From the NCBI RefSeq assembly GCF_020085105.1, contig NC_058052.1:22325733-22389732 (forward strand): a stretch of 64,000 nucleotides of DNA, given 5' to 3'. Below the pieces are notes generated by a model. It saw only the letters and a program-made list of their open reading frames with translations. It was not told where the DNA came from and made no database searches. The stretch is from Siniperca chuatsi (lineage: Eukaryota; Chordata; Actinopteri; Centrarchiformes; Sinipercidae). The translations under genes and the position numbers were made by a program. This document shows, in pieces, positions 46,370-58,832 of the stretch; position 1 is the stretch's first letter; each line of letters starts with the position of its first letter.

Positions 46370-46680
46370 ACAAGCCCACAGAGAATTATTACCCAACTGC
46401 AGTTTCCCTCAGCTCTACGGTGTATTATAGTGTCTTTCAGCTCATTATTTTGGTTTTACGGCCCGCAACTTTACTCTAACCGCTCTCATTAGTAATTGTT
46501 TTCAGCCGCATCAGGCAGCTGTTTTCAGTGAAAAAGCTCAGAAAACCCACCGTATGCTACCTGCCCACCACCAAATTGCAGTCAGACAAAGTTAACAACT
46601 AGCTGGTGAACATAAAATAGATATAGAGGTTTTGTTAACTCCAGTCAAGCATTAAGCTAAAGAAGCTTTGAATGATGATG
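46370..46680 (+). mobile_element. Dispersed repeat sharing TTTCAGCTCATTNTTTTGGT
   Basis: Shares CTTTCAGCTCATTATTTTGG plus TTTTACGGCCCGCAAC with 55195-55400 (same strand) and, in reverse complement, with 44915-45150 and 60560-61010. Four copies in one window indicate a transposable element family of unknown class. Confidence 0.65.
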
Positions 46681-47759
46681 TTGGAGGAATATGTGACATC
46701 TGCTGTAGTTAATTACAAATGACACTTCCTGGGTGTTTATTTTCTTTAGAACTTGTAAAACGAGTGGTAATTGGTGAAGATTACCTCAAGACAAATGAAT
46801 ACTGCGTCATAAGAGCAAACCACATTTAAAAAGCCCTTGAGGTTATATTGGTGGGTGTGATCATTTAACTACTGGCAGACGTGCTAGGTCCTTGCAGACT
46901 ATTATAGAATCTAATAATTTCATGCCTGAACTAACTTAAGGTTCTGGAAATCTCTCTTCAGTCATGTCAAGTTGACTGGATCACTTCATCACAAGACTTT
47001 AGACTTCTTGCTGTCACTGACCTTTAGCTTTGTAGCAACAGAGGAGGGTCTCCAATCCTTAGCAGCGGCTAACAGATGAACAGGTTGACCCAGGGTGTGT
47101 CAGCATCTGCAGGAAAAGCAAGTTTCTCTCTCTGAAAGAGACAAACCCCCATTTGGACAACATGAAAGCTACTCCTACAGAATGACTCACTGTACAGTAT
47201 TAAAATTATGCAGTACCTTTAAAAAAGGCTAGTTAGCTAAGTGTGTCATTAGCACAAATCACAAGATACATTTCATAAGAAAGTGTACAGCAGCTCTTTC
47301 TTAACACCCTACTGACTTGATTTATGTGATTAGCATGAGAAGTAAAAGCCACAGAAACTCAAATCTCATATACAGAAAATTCTAAAGAAAAAGACTTCAC
47401 AGCAGAACCTACACAGTCTGACTGACAGGTGATCTCAGAAACACCTTTGTGATGAGCGTTTAGCAACAGAGATAAAAATTCCAAATGTGTTTATTTTTTG
47501 ACAATACGGCAGACTGACTGATATTGTTTGAGACAGAAATAAAAAGACTTAGAGCCGTCCTACACAATAGGTTTTGTATATTGTGCCGAGCTTTAATCCC
47601 TCAGCCTGGAAACCATCACGCTGTGTTTGGCAGGTTGAATGGGTGACACATTCAGAGACAAAAGCACAATCTAACTCATAACTGACATACTGTGACTCAC
47701 AGTTGATTGACATTTGACATAATCTCCAACAAACAATAAATAAAACGCAATATTAGTTT

Positions 47760-48550
47760 TATCTTAAAAGGAATAGTCACTCTTATGTCTGTATGGTAAA
47801 TATGAAGCTACCACGAGCAGCTGGTTAGCTTAGCACAAAGACTGGAAACAGAAGGACATGGTTAGCCTGGCTATGAACAAAATACACCTCCCAGCACTTC
47901 TAAAGCTTGATAACTTGTTTGTTTAATTAGTTTAAAGTGCAAAAATGAAAATTTGTAATTTTACAGGGGGTTATGTGCATGCAACACAGTCTCACAGCAG
48001 TTCCTGAAATAGTCACGAAATTTAATCTATAGATTGGTTTACATGGACACGGATTTTCCATTTTTTTGGTCACACTTAGCACAACTTACAAACCTAGTAA
48101 GGACGAACATAGTATATAGAGTGACGAAATCCATGCAGGGAGGAGGTCAGGGTGGGTGGATGTGTCAAACATAAAACTTTCACACAGGAAACCAGGGTTT
48201 GATTCTCATGTGAAACCAATAGTCAACATTGATAAATATTCTAACCCAAACCAAGTAGTTTTGGTGCCTAAATCTAACCAAATTAGTCAATGTTGATTGT
48301 AGGGAAGTATTTATTTTAACTCAAACCATGATCTTTCCTGATCATAACCAAGTAGTTTTAGTGCCTAAACCCAACCTGTGACCATCACCTGAAATGTTTC
48401 TCAGACAGCTTTATTTTGAAAGTCTAACTGGATGTTGCATATTTATTATTGTTGACTTGACCAGAATAAATTTGGTGCAGGCAGTTCCAGTAACTTCCTG
48501 CAGTCTCTGCTGGTTGGGTAATTTCAGGTGGAAAACTACAGCGTAACAGT
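47760..48550. mobile_element. Nested repeats: AAAGGAATAGT family interrupted by a second repeat
   Basis: 47768-47985 has AAAAGGAATAGTCACTCTTA, GGTTAGCTTAGCACAAAGAC and TTTTACAGGGGGTTATGTGC. The expected continuation (CAGTAACTTCCTGCAGTCTC TGCTGGTTG) appears only at 48489-48518. Between them 48180-48370 carries a different repeat with CCAAGTAGTTTTGGTGCCTA occurring twice (about 48253 and 48349). Confidence 0.55.
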
Positions 48551-50109
48551 TGATAAATTAAATCCCAGCCACTCCCAACCTCTCTTTTTCTCGGTTTGCT
48601 CATTGCTTGCTCTCTTGTTTAACTTCAAACTACTTTATCTACATGCGTGTACCTGTTTGACCTTTCCCATCTTCCTCTGGGTGTCGTGATCTCTCATTCT
48701 TTCTTGCTCACCCCGCGTGTGCACTCTACATTAACAAACCAAACCATTTATTTTAGCCTTACTTAGCAGGAATAGAGTTCAGTGGGTTCCCATACAAATA
48801 CAGACTCAAATGAACATAAACTCAGGCTCCCATTTAGCTGATAAGGAGTTAAAATGTCAGCCATATAGCTTTGTGTTGAATGTGGGACTTCAAAGCCCCT
48901 TTCAGACATGCATATGTGATGGCAGTTTGATATGTTGGTTTGTCATGTCATGTCTAAATAAGTTTCTCGTCATTTTTGCGTAAAACAGCAATCTTGCTAG
49001 GTTGGACCTTATAACACTTCCATAACACATTCAACACGGCGCAAGGATGAATTAAATGGAGATGGATTAATGTAAAAGCTGCAGGAGCACAAGCTTCAAT
49101 ACACAGGGAAATTAAATATTCACCTTATTACAGTAAGATCATGGTAATGAATTGCTCACTTACCATCTGCTATGCTCAAAGAAAAGAAAATTCTGTTTAA
49201 AGAATGAAACCCTTCGAATGAGTCGATTTTATGTTGTTAGGGAAGAAAAAGAAGGAGGTTAAAAAACCTTGTACAACATTCATTCACGTCAGCTGCATGG
49301 ATGAATAAATGATTATCCAGCAAAACACTTTACATAAAGCATGTGAGCAAATAGGAATTAAACGAGAGGCAAACTGATGAGAAAAGTCTCTTTTCATGGG
49401 CTTCATGTCATTACTTTTCAACTCACCACTCGCACACAAGATGCCAAATATTGTGTGAGCACTTGGCTCTTTCTATAAAATGCCTTGTCGTGTCTGAATA
49501 AAGCCGTAAGGAACACTAACGTAAAAGACACCTAAAGCCAGAAATGTAACATATTCCATGTCTGAAAAGGGCTAAATATTCAACCATCCAACCAGCAGAT
49601 TTGTTTGGAAAATGTACTTGCTATGCCATATCCAGCTCTGTTACAGCGTGTATGTATTAAGAGGCAATTTTCTCAGCTCCCACGATCCCTTCCTGAATCT
49701 TGAAAGAAAGCGCCAGCGTCGCCACCGTACCAAACACCATCCAAAACACTTGTTGAGAAAAAACTACTGAGTCTTGTTTAGGATTATTTGGAGCTCAATG
49801 GGCTAAATACAGATTGCTGTTCAATGTGGTGCTGCATTAGTTGCTTCACAATCACTTTTTTGTGTGCATGTAAATGTGTTGTTGCCATTTATAGAACACA
49901 CACATACACTATAAACATAAGAACACACACACACACAGAGCACCTGTCTAACTGGTAGTTTCCACCACAGCAATGGATGGGTAGGTGGAGAGGATGAGAT
50001 TTAGAGGGAGGAGAGAAAAACTGCCTTTAAAAAGAAGATTAAAACAGGTTACACATCTCATTCTAGAGGAAATCAGACTCACACACACACACACACAGTG
50101 TTTTGGACT

Positions 50110-50199
50110 ATGGCTTCCACCGCCTTGGTTGATGTTCTGCCCACAGGTGGCAGGATCTTCACCTCCATTCCTGACATTTTCTTCATCCCTGAGTTTGTA

Positions 50200-50240
<41 letters not shown>

Positions 50241-53200
50241 TGTTCATTGTCATTTTGCTATTTTTTGGGGTTTCTCTTTCCCCTTGGGTTTTCCCCTCGT
50301 TCCTGTTTGAAACATCATTTTAGTCACTTTTATTCTCCTGCTCTCTTTACTCTGCTCACCCAAGTGAGTCGTAGACTAAGATCTTAAGATTGTATCTGCC
50401 TGTTTGCTTCTTCTCTATTATTCTTCTCTATTATTCCTTATTCACTTGTGTCAGCATCAGTTAGATTATGATCTTGTTTCCTTGAATTTCGATCTTCTTC
50501 CACGTCATTGAGCCGAGTCTCCATGCAGATAGGAATCTGTCGGTCTTGTCTTGTTATGTTGGTCAGCAGGCATCAGTGTTTGATCAGTGGAGTGGATCAG
50601 AGCACAGGGATCAGCAAACCAAGTGAAGATTAGAGGCGTTGATAGGGTTGGTCTGGGCCAAAAGTATACAATTTTAAGCTGCTGAAACTGGTTAATGAGG
50701 AGGTTGGAGCCTCGCCTGTTAAAACAAGTCATGTCACTCAGAAAGCTTGGCAACCAGTTGAGTTTATACTGACAGTTGTTCCCATAGGGCAAATTGTTTT
50801 GGGTGAAAAACTTCATATCCATTAACAACAGGTTTTGGCAACAAAAAGCCAAATTTCAAGTGAAAAATCCACACAACATTTATACATTGTAGTTGTTTTT
50901 TAGCTGCAGGTTAAAAGTATTCTTTTAGTCTAAGTCTGTGATGCCATAGTTTTACTGTAATTATTATATATTTTTTTTAACAGTGAGTAGTCAACATCTA
51001 TAGAGCTATGGTGGCAGTCAAGTTCTGTAACGTGTGTTATTTTCAACAATGTAACAAGTGGAAAAAATATCACCTTTGTGGCAATGTAACAATTTGCAAC
51101 AGTGTGACAATGCTCTACAAAGACAAATCTAGAGCCATTCTTTCCTGACAGGATCTTTTTACAGATATTAAATAATGTTTTTCATTTTGCTATTTACAGC
51201 AGCTTGGAATAGCACTCTAAAGGTTGTCTATAGTCATTTAAACTACAATTAAGTGTTTAACTTTTATGGTTTCAATAATTTCGCAATAGTAGCCATCAGC
51301 TTTTCACAAGCTAATTTGGGAACTTAATTCACTTATCAAGAAATCAAGAAAGAACGAACCTCTGTACAGGGAAATGGAGTTTAAAATCTGTGTGACACAG
51401 GTGGAAAAACAGCTTTAGTTGCAGAGAGAGGTGTAAATCTAAACCAACCATCAACTCACATGGTTTACTTGCTGGCTTGGGTCTTTTTTCTGGCAGCTGG
51501 CCAGTGCACCTTTTCACGAAACAATCAGCTGCTATTGTTTGGAAATGTACTGCTAATATTTTCTACTGTAAATCTAAACCATCACGGATATGAAAATATG
51601 GTTGGCAGCTTTTCTGGGCTAATATTCAGTGTCGCTTTCCTGGAATGAAACTGAATGATGGATCAATTTCAAAACAAAGAAAGTTCAGAAGGAGAAACCA
51701 GCAAGATGACATTGATAAAAATGTGGCATTGCTCTACCAAGCCCTCTGCTTTTAGCAATCACACAACACAAGAAGTGGCATTTTGTGAAAATTAATTCAG
51801 CAGTTAAAATAAGGTCAAGAATGGAAAACAGTTTATGTTTTTGGTCTTTTTTGTGTTTTTAGAGCATGCAAAGACAGTCGAAACTATACTCAGAGACCAT
51901 ACTCTTTACTGATGTGACCCTTCACACAGAAACCACATTTTCCATCTGTGTGAAATGTATAAGTGTGCTACATTAATGAATGAAATGAACTAGACTAATA
52001 ATGGGACAATGCATACATATTGTGTTCTTTGAGTTGGCAATAATTTCAAACAAACATTTAAAAATAAGCTGAGATCATACGAGTTACTGTAGGTTGGGTT
52101 CAACTTTTTAAAAAAGGAATACTTCACTAAAAATATATCTCGACTATAAAATGCTTACCCCTCGTAGGCATGAAAGGGGCTCTGAAAAGCTAGCTCCTGG
52201 GTGGGGTCAGCTTGAATTCACAACAGTTACAATGAATTCCAATAGCAACCCACAGTAAGACAAAATGTTTTTCAAAATGTATCAAAATGGCCATAAAAAC
52301 AAACCACTCCAGCAGCAGCATAATATACTAATCTATCATTGATCCATATATATTCCAAATACTCAGTTTCTCCACATAGCTCCACCAAAAATAGCATTTT
52401 TAGCTATTTATTGGCGATGCAAGGATTGTTTTGAACACATGAAGCAACAGCCATCAACTGCTGTGAATCCAAGCTGACTAAAGCTGCCGTCCTCTGCGAT
52501 GGGAACAAGCTGCAAACATTTCAGAGCCACCTGGCAGAGAGTATATGATACTTAAAAAGTAGATTTTCAATGGAAATTTAGTGGGCTGCAATTCCCTTTT
52601 ACCTGGAATGGAACGGATGTGAATGGATAATGTTCCTCTGGTATGGAGATAGATAAGTCAGATAGATAGTCAGTTGAGATAAAGCTTATGCAATATTTGC
52701 TGATACCACTACATGTGATAGCGTAATGTTTGTATTAAGTAATACAGCGTTTTCATAGGAATGAACTGTTGCTTCAGGCGTTTTTCTCAACTCTATCTCA
52801 CTTTCTCAACGCGCTGTGCTTGAACCCTATCGTGTAATTTACTTTTTAATTTAATGTGGCTTTCTCCTATCAAAGCTTTGAATTTAAAGTGAAAGTCATG
52901 CACATAAGAGGACCACATAGAAACACTGACAGCCTGAAACAGTTACATTTGAACGGTTTGATCACTTAATGTGATCTCACCAATATGACCTGCCGTTATA
53001 AAATGACAGAATGTAGGCAACTTGCCTTTTACAGGCAGCCATTTAAGAGCCACTTAACCACAGTTTTGTTTGTGAAATTTTTTGAGGGCGTGGTAAAAAT
53101 ACTACACATTTACTAATTCAAAAGTCACTTAAATATAACAGTGGGGTGTTTTGTGGATAACACCTTTCAAACTGTGGGTAAACCAGAACAGATCATTTAT

Positions 53201-56200
53201 TACTTATTGAGTTGAAAGCATATTTTCCCCAAACTTGATTACAAAAAAATGGCTTGACAAATGTAATGTTGTTATGCTAAAACATGCACATTTCAAAGTA
53301 AGATCAGCCAACTGTAGCATAGCTTTTAACATTACATAGTATGTTGATCATATGAAAAGGAGAGTTTTCTCTACCAGTGAGTCAACCATTTTACGCTTCA
53401 TGTAATGTGGACAAACTTTGTTTAAACCCACAGAACTTCATTTTATAATTCTAATCAAGACTGCAAAGTTTCCAAAATAAAATACATAAAAACACATCCA
53501 CCTTAGCATGAAAATCTTCTTGTTTTGAAAAAATAAATAAATCAGTCAGTCGAGCATCATATAGCTTCAGTTTGGTGTTGGAACAAGTGATATTGTCATA
53601 CAGAGAGGAAAAAATTTATTTCTAACATCAAAGCTTCTTAGAGGGGACATTTGAGGTGAAAGTGGGTTTGTGGGATTAAATGAATCTATGTAGAGATATT
53701 TGAACTAACTGCAGGTGTATTGTTTAATTCAGGGCGTGGCACATTCTTTAAATGTGGTCAGATTGAATTTTGGTTGCTGAGCTAAAAAATGCAGCTAGTT
53801 TATGAATAGACTGTCCTTTGAATTCACTGTGTTTACACAGCTGAGTGAAAACTGGTTTCACTGCATCCAAAATGATGGTTGGATATGAATGTCTTTATGG
53901 CTAGATTTACCCTTTAACCAGCATTTTCTCACTCAAATCTTAGTTTCACTTTAGTTAAATTGACTAAATGTTTTTTTATTGACAAAGAAACAACACTAAA
54001 TTTAAGTTTAAGAGTACCTATAACAGTCAGACTATTATAGGTGTGACTGAATGAACCATTGCTGAATGGTTTGTTAATGTATTGCATGTTTTGCTCATAG
54101 AGACATTTATCCCACATAATATATCAAATTCAACTTAAAACCATGACAGTATTTTAAAGTTCACACACAACAACCATGTATGTCTTCCATACCTTTTCTT
54201 CTCCCAGAAAGCCATGAGGGTAGTTATGTTCTCTACATGTGTTAATCCCTCACCTGAGAAGCAGAGGGGTTTATTTGTTGCTGCAGTTGTGGGAAATTTC
54301 CTCTCTAGAGAGCCAAGCTGCTTATTTGGATCCAAATGTGCCCCCCCTGCAAGTGTTTGCTCCAGCTCCACTCCTGCACACCTGATACTTGCGGGTTTAA
54401 TGCTGATTGATTGAGCTGTAGAAACACCTGTGGGACCTGTGTGTAGCCCTTAACTGCCCAACTCGAGAAAATCGAAGCTAGAACACAATAGGCCTTTTTC
54501 ACAGCAGACATTTCCACTTGTCATAATATGAAAAGCACAGGTGTTACTAATAGCATTTGCAATGGCTCTGTTATAGTCAAGTGTCTTTGTAAGCCAAGAC
54601 AGCATGACAGCAAGCTAGCATTCACAATACCAGGAGACTGAGGCAACTAAATGGAATTTACACCCGTGCTTTTCCTGCTGTGACATGTCAAAATGTCTTT
54701 CACGAAAAAGGACTGTCACAACACAAAGAGAAAGACTTATTGCACAATAAAAAGGACAATAAAAGGAAAATAGTTTTCCTGTACACAGTATCTACTGTAA
54801 AGCATTTCAAAGTGCCTCTTATCAGGGAACAAATGCTGGCGGTTCATGCTCCATCTAAATGCCAAAGACTCTTTCAAGCAGAATGTTTGTCAAAGGAGGA
54901 GAGAGAGTGTGAAAATACACCCAAGAGCAGCAACACTGTGTGTTTGTGTGTGTGCGTGCGTGCATGTGTGTTTTTTCGAAGGGCAGTCCTTAGGCCCAAC
55001 CCTTATTTTTATGAGCCACTCCACATGAAGCACTGGAGGAGCTTTCTAAAGTCTGAAACATAGCCAATGGGCTTGGAGATTACACATTTCTAACAGAAAA
55101 TGTTTTACAAACTGTAGGTGTGGCATTTTCGAGTCACCAGGGGTCTAGTGAAATGATGCTGTCGACTTGTATTGACAATGTGAAAACAGTGTGAAAGGGG
55201 TCACTTGTAGTAATGAACCTTCAGAGAATTATCACCTGAATCAACAGCTCCCCTCAGCTTTATGGAGCTTCATAGTAAGTTTCAGCTCGTTGTTTAGCTG
55301 TCCGGCCCACAACTTTACTGTTTTGATTCATTCTCACCGCTCTCATAGCGTCTGCTAGCAAGTTCCTAATATGATAGATAGTTTAGACAAGTTGAAAAAC
55401 TCTGAATGATGATGACAAAGTAATAACATGCACGTCCAGTAATCTAACTGCTCATTGTGTATCATTGCTCTCTAATATTTTAACTGATAATAGCTTGTGG
55501 CCAGTAAAATCACAATATTTCACTGGTGTCATCATTTTGTTTTTGGCTTGTTGTACACTGAGAGCATTATTTGCATTTTGACCATCCAAGACTTGTTGTG
55601 CCTAAATATCCTGTATTGAGGAAAGATGGGTTTAGTTATTATAGGGACTGGATAATATACTTTAAATAAAGATGGACGACATGACAGTTCCCCAAAAATG
55701 AAGACAAAACATCTTGATCGCCCCCTGGTGGCTGGCTGCCAGAGCACAATTATATTACATTGGATCATTTACAGGCACACACACACAAAGAGTGTGCCAG
55801 TCTTGTAACTAGCCTTCCAGGCCCCATTGCGTACAGTGGACAAGAACATATCATGCATCATTGTGATATTACTGTTTAATTATAATGTTAAACTGCTTGG
55901 CGGAAATGCATAATAAACTAAACGCTTTACCTAGAGCTGGGTGCTCCAGTTCTATTATGCTTAGGGGTTTAGGAGGTAATTATTCAGTAATGTTAATTAT
56001 TTCTCAAAACTTCTTCAGAGAGTGGCAGAGAGTGCTGTGCGTGTCTGCAGCTCAACCCCTTTTCCAGTAGGGGGCACTGCAGCACCCTTACAGCCCCGTA
56101 TCCGGGATATTTTGGCTCAATTTTTGTACAGTGGGAGGAAGTGGTCGTCCATCTTTTTATACAGTCTATGAACTGGATCCATGCGAGTACATGATGAATG

Positions 56201-56570
56201 CTGACCAGTTATTCTAATTTATTTTTTGTGACTTTACACTTGCTAACAAAAAGCTACATTTCAAATCCTTGTCTCTCTCTCTGTCTCCCTGTCTCATTCT
56301 CTTTTCCCTCACCTCTCTCACCCCCCTCCCTCCTCTGTGTGACCCTGCAGGTGTTTGGAGGTTTGGTGTGGACCCTGGTGGCATCGACTCGTGTCTTTCC
56401 GGAAAACCCTCTGGGCTGGGTGATGTTCGTGTCCGTCTTCTGCTTCATAATGACGACACTCTGGTTCCTCATCTTCCTCTGCGGAGCCAATCAGAGCAGC
56501 ATCTGGCCCTCCCTGGTTAGACACGCCCACCACTTGCTGATTGGCTAATTTGGATAAACGGTTAACGGTG

Positions 56571-56638
<68 letters not shown>

Positions 56639-56769
56639 TGACGGGCCTTCCCTAAACTGTTGCCACAAAGTTGGAAGCACACAGTTCACACAATCTAAAA
56701 TATAATTGTATATGGTAACGTTAAAATTGCGACAGCATGCAGGGGCTTCCACATACTTTTGGGCATGTT

Positions 56770-56867
<98 letters not shown>

Positions 56868-57298
56868 GTAATTAACTGACCTTTCGCTAAACCCCTTTCT
56901 CCCTCTTATGTCTCCTTCATCCACCACTGTCTCTGCTTTCCTTCCTTCCTCTTTTTTCTAAGTACTATATTTCTGACCTCTCATCTTGTCCTCCCCCTTT
57001 CTTTCATTTCTTTTTGATTTTCTTCCTCTCCTCCTTTGATTGCTTCTCATTCCCTCTTTCCAATCTTCCCTTTCCCTCCCTTCTCCCTCACTGACTCTCC
57101 CTCCTCCCCCATCTCTCCTACTGCAGGATGTGGGTTATCATTTTGTGGCGGTGATTTTCTACCTCAGTGCGTCGGTGGATCTGGCGTACACCATCATTTT
57201 GATTACAAGTAAATTATCTACCAAAATCTACCAACTGGACATTGCTGCAGTGGTATGTCAAACACACACACACACACACACACACGCACCTACACACA

Positions 57299-57336
<38 letters not shown>

Positions 57337-57432
57337 CGTACAGATCCTAGCTATTACTATACCAGTCTCGTGGCACTAAAGATTTGTAACACCTCCGTCT
57401 TTCTACCTCAAGGTGACAATCACCCATCTGTC

Positions 57433-57475
<43 letters not shown>

Positions 57476-57548
57476 AATGTCCTTTCTGGCCACTCTTCTC
57501 TACTTCCTCCATGCCATTTTCTCTGCCCTCCGATGGAAGAGATCCTAA
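50110..57548 (+). CDS. mal: MAL proteolipid (T-lymphocyte maturation-associated protein family, 4 exons)
   Basis: A small four-pass (MARVEL-type) membrane proteolipid that organises lipid rafts and apical transport in epithelia and myelinating cells. Exons: 50110-50196, 56351-56515, 57127-57252, 57474-57548 (TAA 57546-57548). All phases are 0, and the product is 150 residues (human MAL 153). Exon 1 ends IPDIFFIPEF; exon 2 has FGGLVWTLVAS and GWVMFVSVFCF; exon 3 has YHFVAVIFYLSASV; exon 4 ends LRWKRS, like the human RWKSS C-terminus used for apical sorting. Each of exons 2-4 contributes hydrophobic segments. Similarity is higher to MAL than to MALL or MAL2 by eye. Intron 1 is 6.2 kb. The gene sits between nphp1 and a second MAL-family gene. 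Confidence 0.93.
50202..50235. repeat. T34 homopolymer directly after the mal exon 1 donor
   Basis: Thirty-four T bases begin at the sixth position of intron 1 (GTAAG then T). In RNA it is a U tract immediately downstream of a 5' splice site. Confidence 0.95.
50236..56350 (+). other. mal intron 1
   Basis: About 6 kb without recognisable exons. It has a possible dispersed repeat starting AAAAGGAATACTTCACT (52112 to about 52555), a GT/GC-rich stretch near 54938-54970, and the repeat copy at 55195-55400. The right end before exon 2 is strongly pyrimidine-rich (56268-56345). Confidence 0.6.
55195..55400 (+). mobile_element. Dispersed repeat, same family as 46370
   Basis: Has GGGGTCACTTGTAGTAATGA, CCCCTCAGCTTTATGGAGCT and GTTTCAGCTCGTTGTTTAGC in the same order as the other copies. 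It lies in mal intron 1. Confidence 0.6.
56571..56638. repeat. Tetranucleotide (GATA)n in mal intron 2
   Basis: About 16 GATA units, 55 bp after exon 2. Confidence 0.97.
56770..56866. repeat. Second tetranucleotide (GATA)n in mal intron 2
   Basis: About 24 GATA units. It is separated from the first by about 130 bp of unique sequence and is in the same orientation. Confidence 0.97.
57262..57331. repeat. (CA)n tract at the start of mal intron 3
   Basis: Interrupted CA repeats beginning 9 nt after the exon 3 donor (57253). Confidence 0.95.
57437..57470 (+). promoter_or_regulatory. (TG)15T4 tract forming the 3' splice site of mal exon 4
   Basis: Fifteen TG units (57437-57466), four T (57467-57470), then CAG (57471-57473) and the exon. 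The layout is the same as the (TG)m-Tn tract before CFTR exon 9, where TDP-43 binds UG repeats and causes exon skipping. Here the exon is the last coding one. Confidence 0.85.
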
Positions 57549-57857
57549 TAAAACAAAACACCAACCCGAAGACCAAAAAGAGAAGAAAACAACTACACCT
57601 GTCATTGGACTAATGACCTTTTCTATTTTTGTGCTTTTCATTTTCATGATAATTTGCACCAAAGTGCCAAAACATCAAACTAATGAATGAGTGGAAAACA
57701 AGCAGGTTATTGATAAATGTTACTTGGTCTGGTTAGTGAGGTAGGCCTGCACATTATTAGCCCACAATTTACTTTTTTCTTAATCAGAAAGGCAGCAGTT
57801 TAGTCAGAATAGATGAAAGTGAAATTAACCTGTTCAAGTTCAAATTTGTTTGTCAGA

Positions 57858-57863
57858 AATAAA
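57858..57863 (+). terminator. Candidate polyadenylation signal of mal
   Basis: AATAAA about 310 nt after the stop codon. Another AATAAA (57547-57552) overlaps the stop codon itself, and further ones lie near 58166 and 59646. The true site is not determined. Confidence 0.35.
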
Positions 57864-58336
57864 TATGGTATGAGGAAGATGGATGAGTGTAAATATCAAA
57901 TTAAACCACAAATTTAATTAAATTAAATATTTAGAAGCAGGTACAACATTATGCTATTTTAGGATAGGTTTATGAGGACATCCAAATACATTACTTACTG
58001 TATTATTTCACCAAATAAGAGAATTACAAAAAAAAACATATTTTCTTACTACTAACGTTGCTGAATTTTACAAAGGTAAGCTTCCAATGCTGTGACCACC
58101 ACAAATTCTATCTCATTCACGTCTACTGTATTTGTTTTTTCAAGAGGGATATCTCAAAACCCGAGCAAATAAAACCAAAACTATATGCTTGGTTAGATAC
58201 CACAGTGGGTAAGTGAGAAAATGTTCTTTAGTAATTTGTGTGAATCGGCCTTTGAATTAAAGTAAAGGTTCAGATATTTACAAGTCTGTTTTGTTAATTA
58301 CTGGCAAACTTTGGCTCCAGCTGGTCAAATTACACG

Positions 58337-58832
58337 TTAAAGGAGTAGTCCAGGGGCGCCCCTGTAGCTCACTTGATAGAGCACGAACAACCTTATTGCA
58401 GTCGGCCCTGGCCCTTTGCTGCAAGTCATCCCCTCTCTCCCCTGCCTTTCCTGTCTCTCTCTACTGTCCCTATCAAATAAAAAAAAAGGTGTACTCCAGT
58501 GATTTAGTATTGCACTTCAATAAAGTTGTGAGAAACATCCAAAATATCCTCATTTTTATTCCCTACAGTAAGATGAGTCCAGCTGAAAAAATAATACTAA
58601 TACTAATACTAATAATACACTTCCCATAATGCATCTCAATAGCATCTTTCATTAGACCCCACATGGCAAACTCCCATGTCTTTCAAACTCCACGCCCATA
58701 GTTTGTACAGTTTGTCATGCAGTCTTTCGTTTATGAAGTCTCCAAGCCCAAACTGAGATGATCCCTAGTGACATCATCAGGGTTACTTTCTTACACTTAA
58801 ATATATGGAAAATCAGTGGAGTGCCCCTTTAA
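58337..58832. mobile_element. Non-autonomous DNA element with inverted ends
   Basis: Left end TTAAAGGAGTAGTCCAG; the right end reads TTTAAAGGGGCACTCCACTG in reverse complement. The left part is split by a SINE at about 58353-58488, after which the element resumes with GTACTCCAGTGATTTAGTAT. Known to me as a frequent teleost repeat; no transposase. Confidence 0.7.
58353..58488 (+). mobile_element. tRNA-derived SINE inserted in the 58337 element
   Basis: The head GGGCGCCCCTGTAGCTCACT then TGATAGAGCACG is a tRNA A-box region. The tail GCCCTTTGCTGCAAGTCATC, pyrimidine-rich sequence, CTATCAAATAAAAAA is the usual SINE body and A-rich end. Flanking GTAGTCCAG and GTACTCCAG resemble a slightly diverged target-site duplication. 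The B box is degraded. Confidence 0.75.

Larger units (their letters stand above)
43000..50109. other. Intergenic region between nphp1 and mal
   Basis: About 7 kb with no recognisable exon. It is largely repeats: a minus-strand SINE (44090-44205), a LINE/SINE-tail fragment (45160-45280), a further tRNA-like SINE piece (45420-45495), a 27-A run (45573-45599), copies of a dispersed repeat (44915-45300 and 46370-46680), and a nested repeat block (47760-48550). The upstream region of mal near 49900-50100 has (CA)n pieces but no clear TATA box. Confidence 0.6.

Noticed and set aside
56318-56927. Tyr-Leu-Ser-Ile repeat ORFs and apparent clusters of GATA-factor sites
   Set aside because: They derive from two (GATA)n microsatellites; repeat-borne motifs are weak evidence of factor binding.
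58353-58430. Possible tRNA gene (tRNA-like start with TAGCTCACTTGATAGAGC)
   Set aside because: No proper anticodon arm or B box follows; the body and A-rich tail are those of a SINE.
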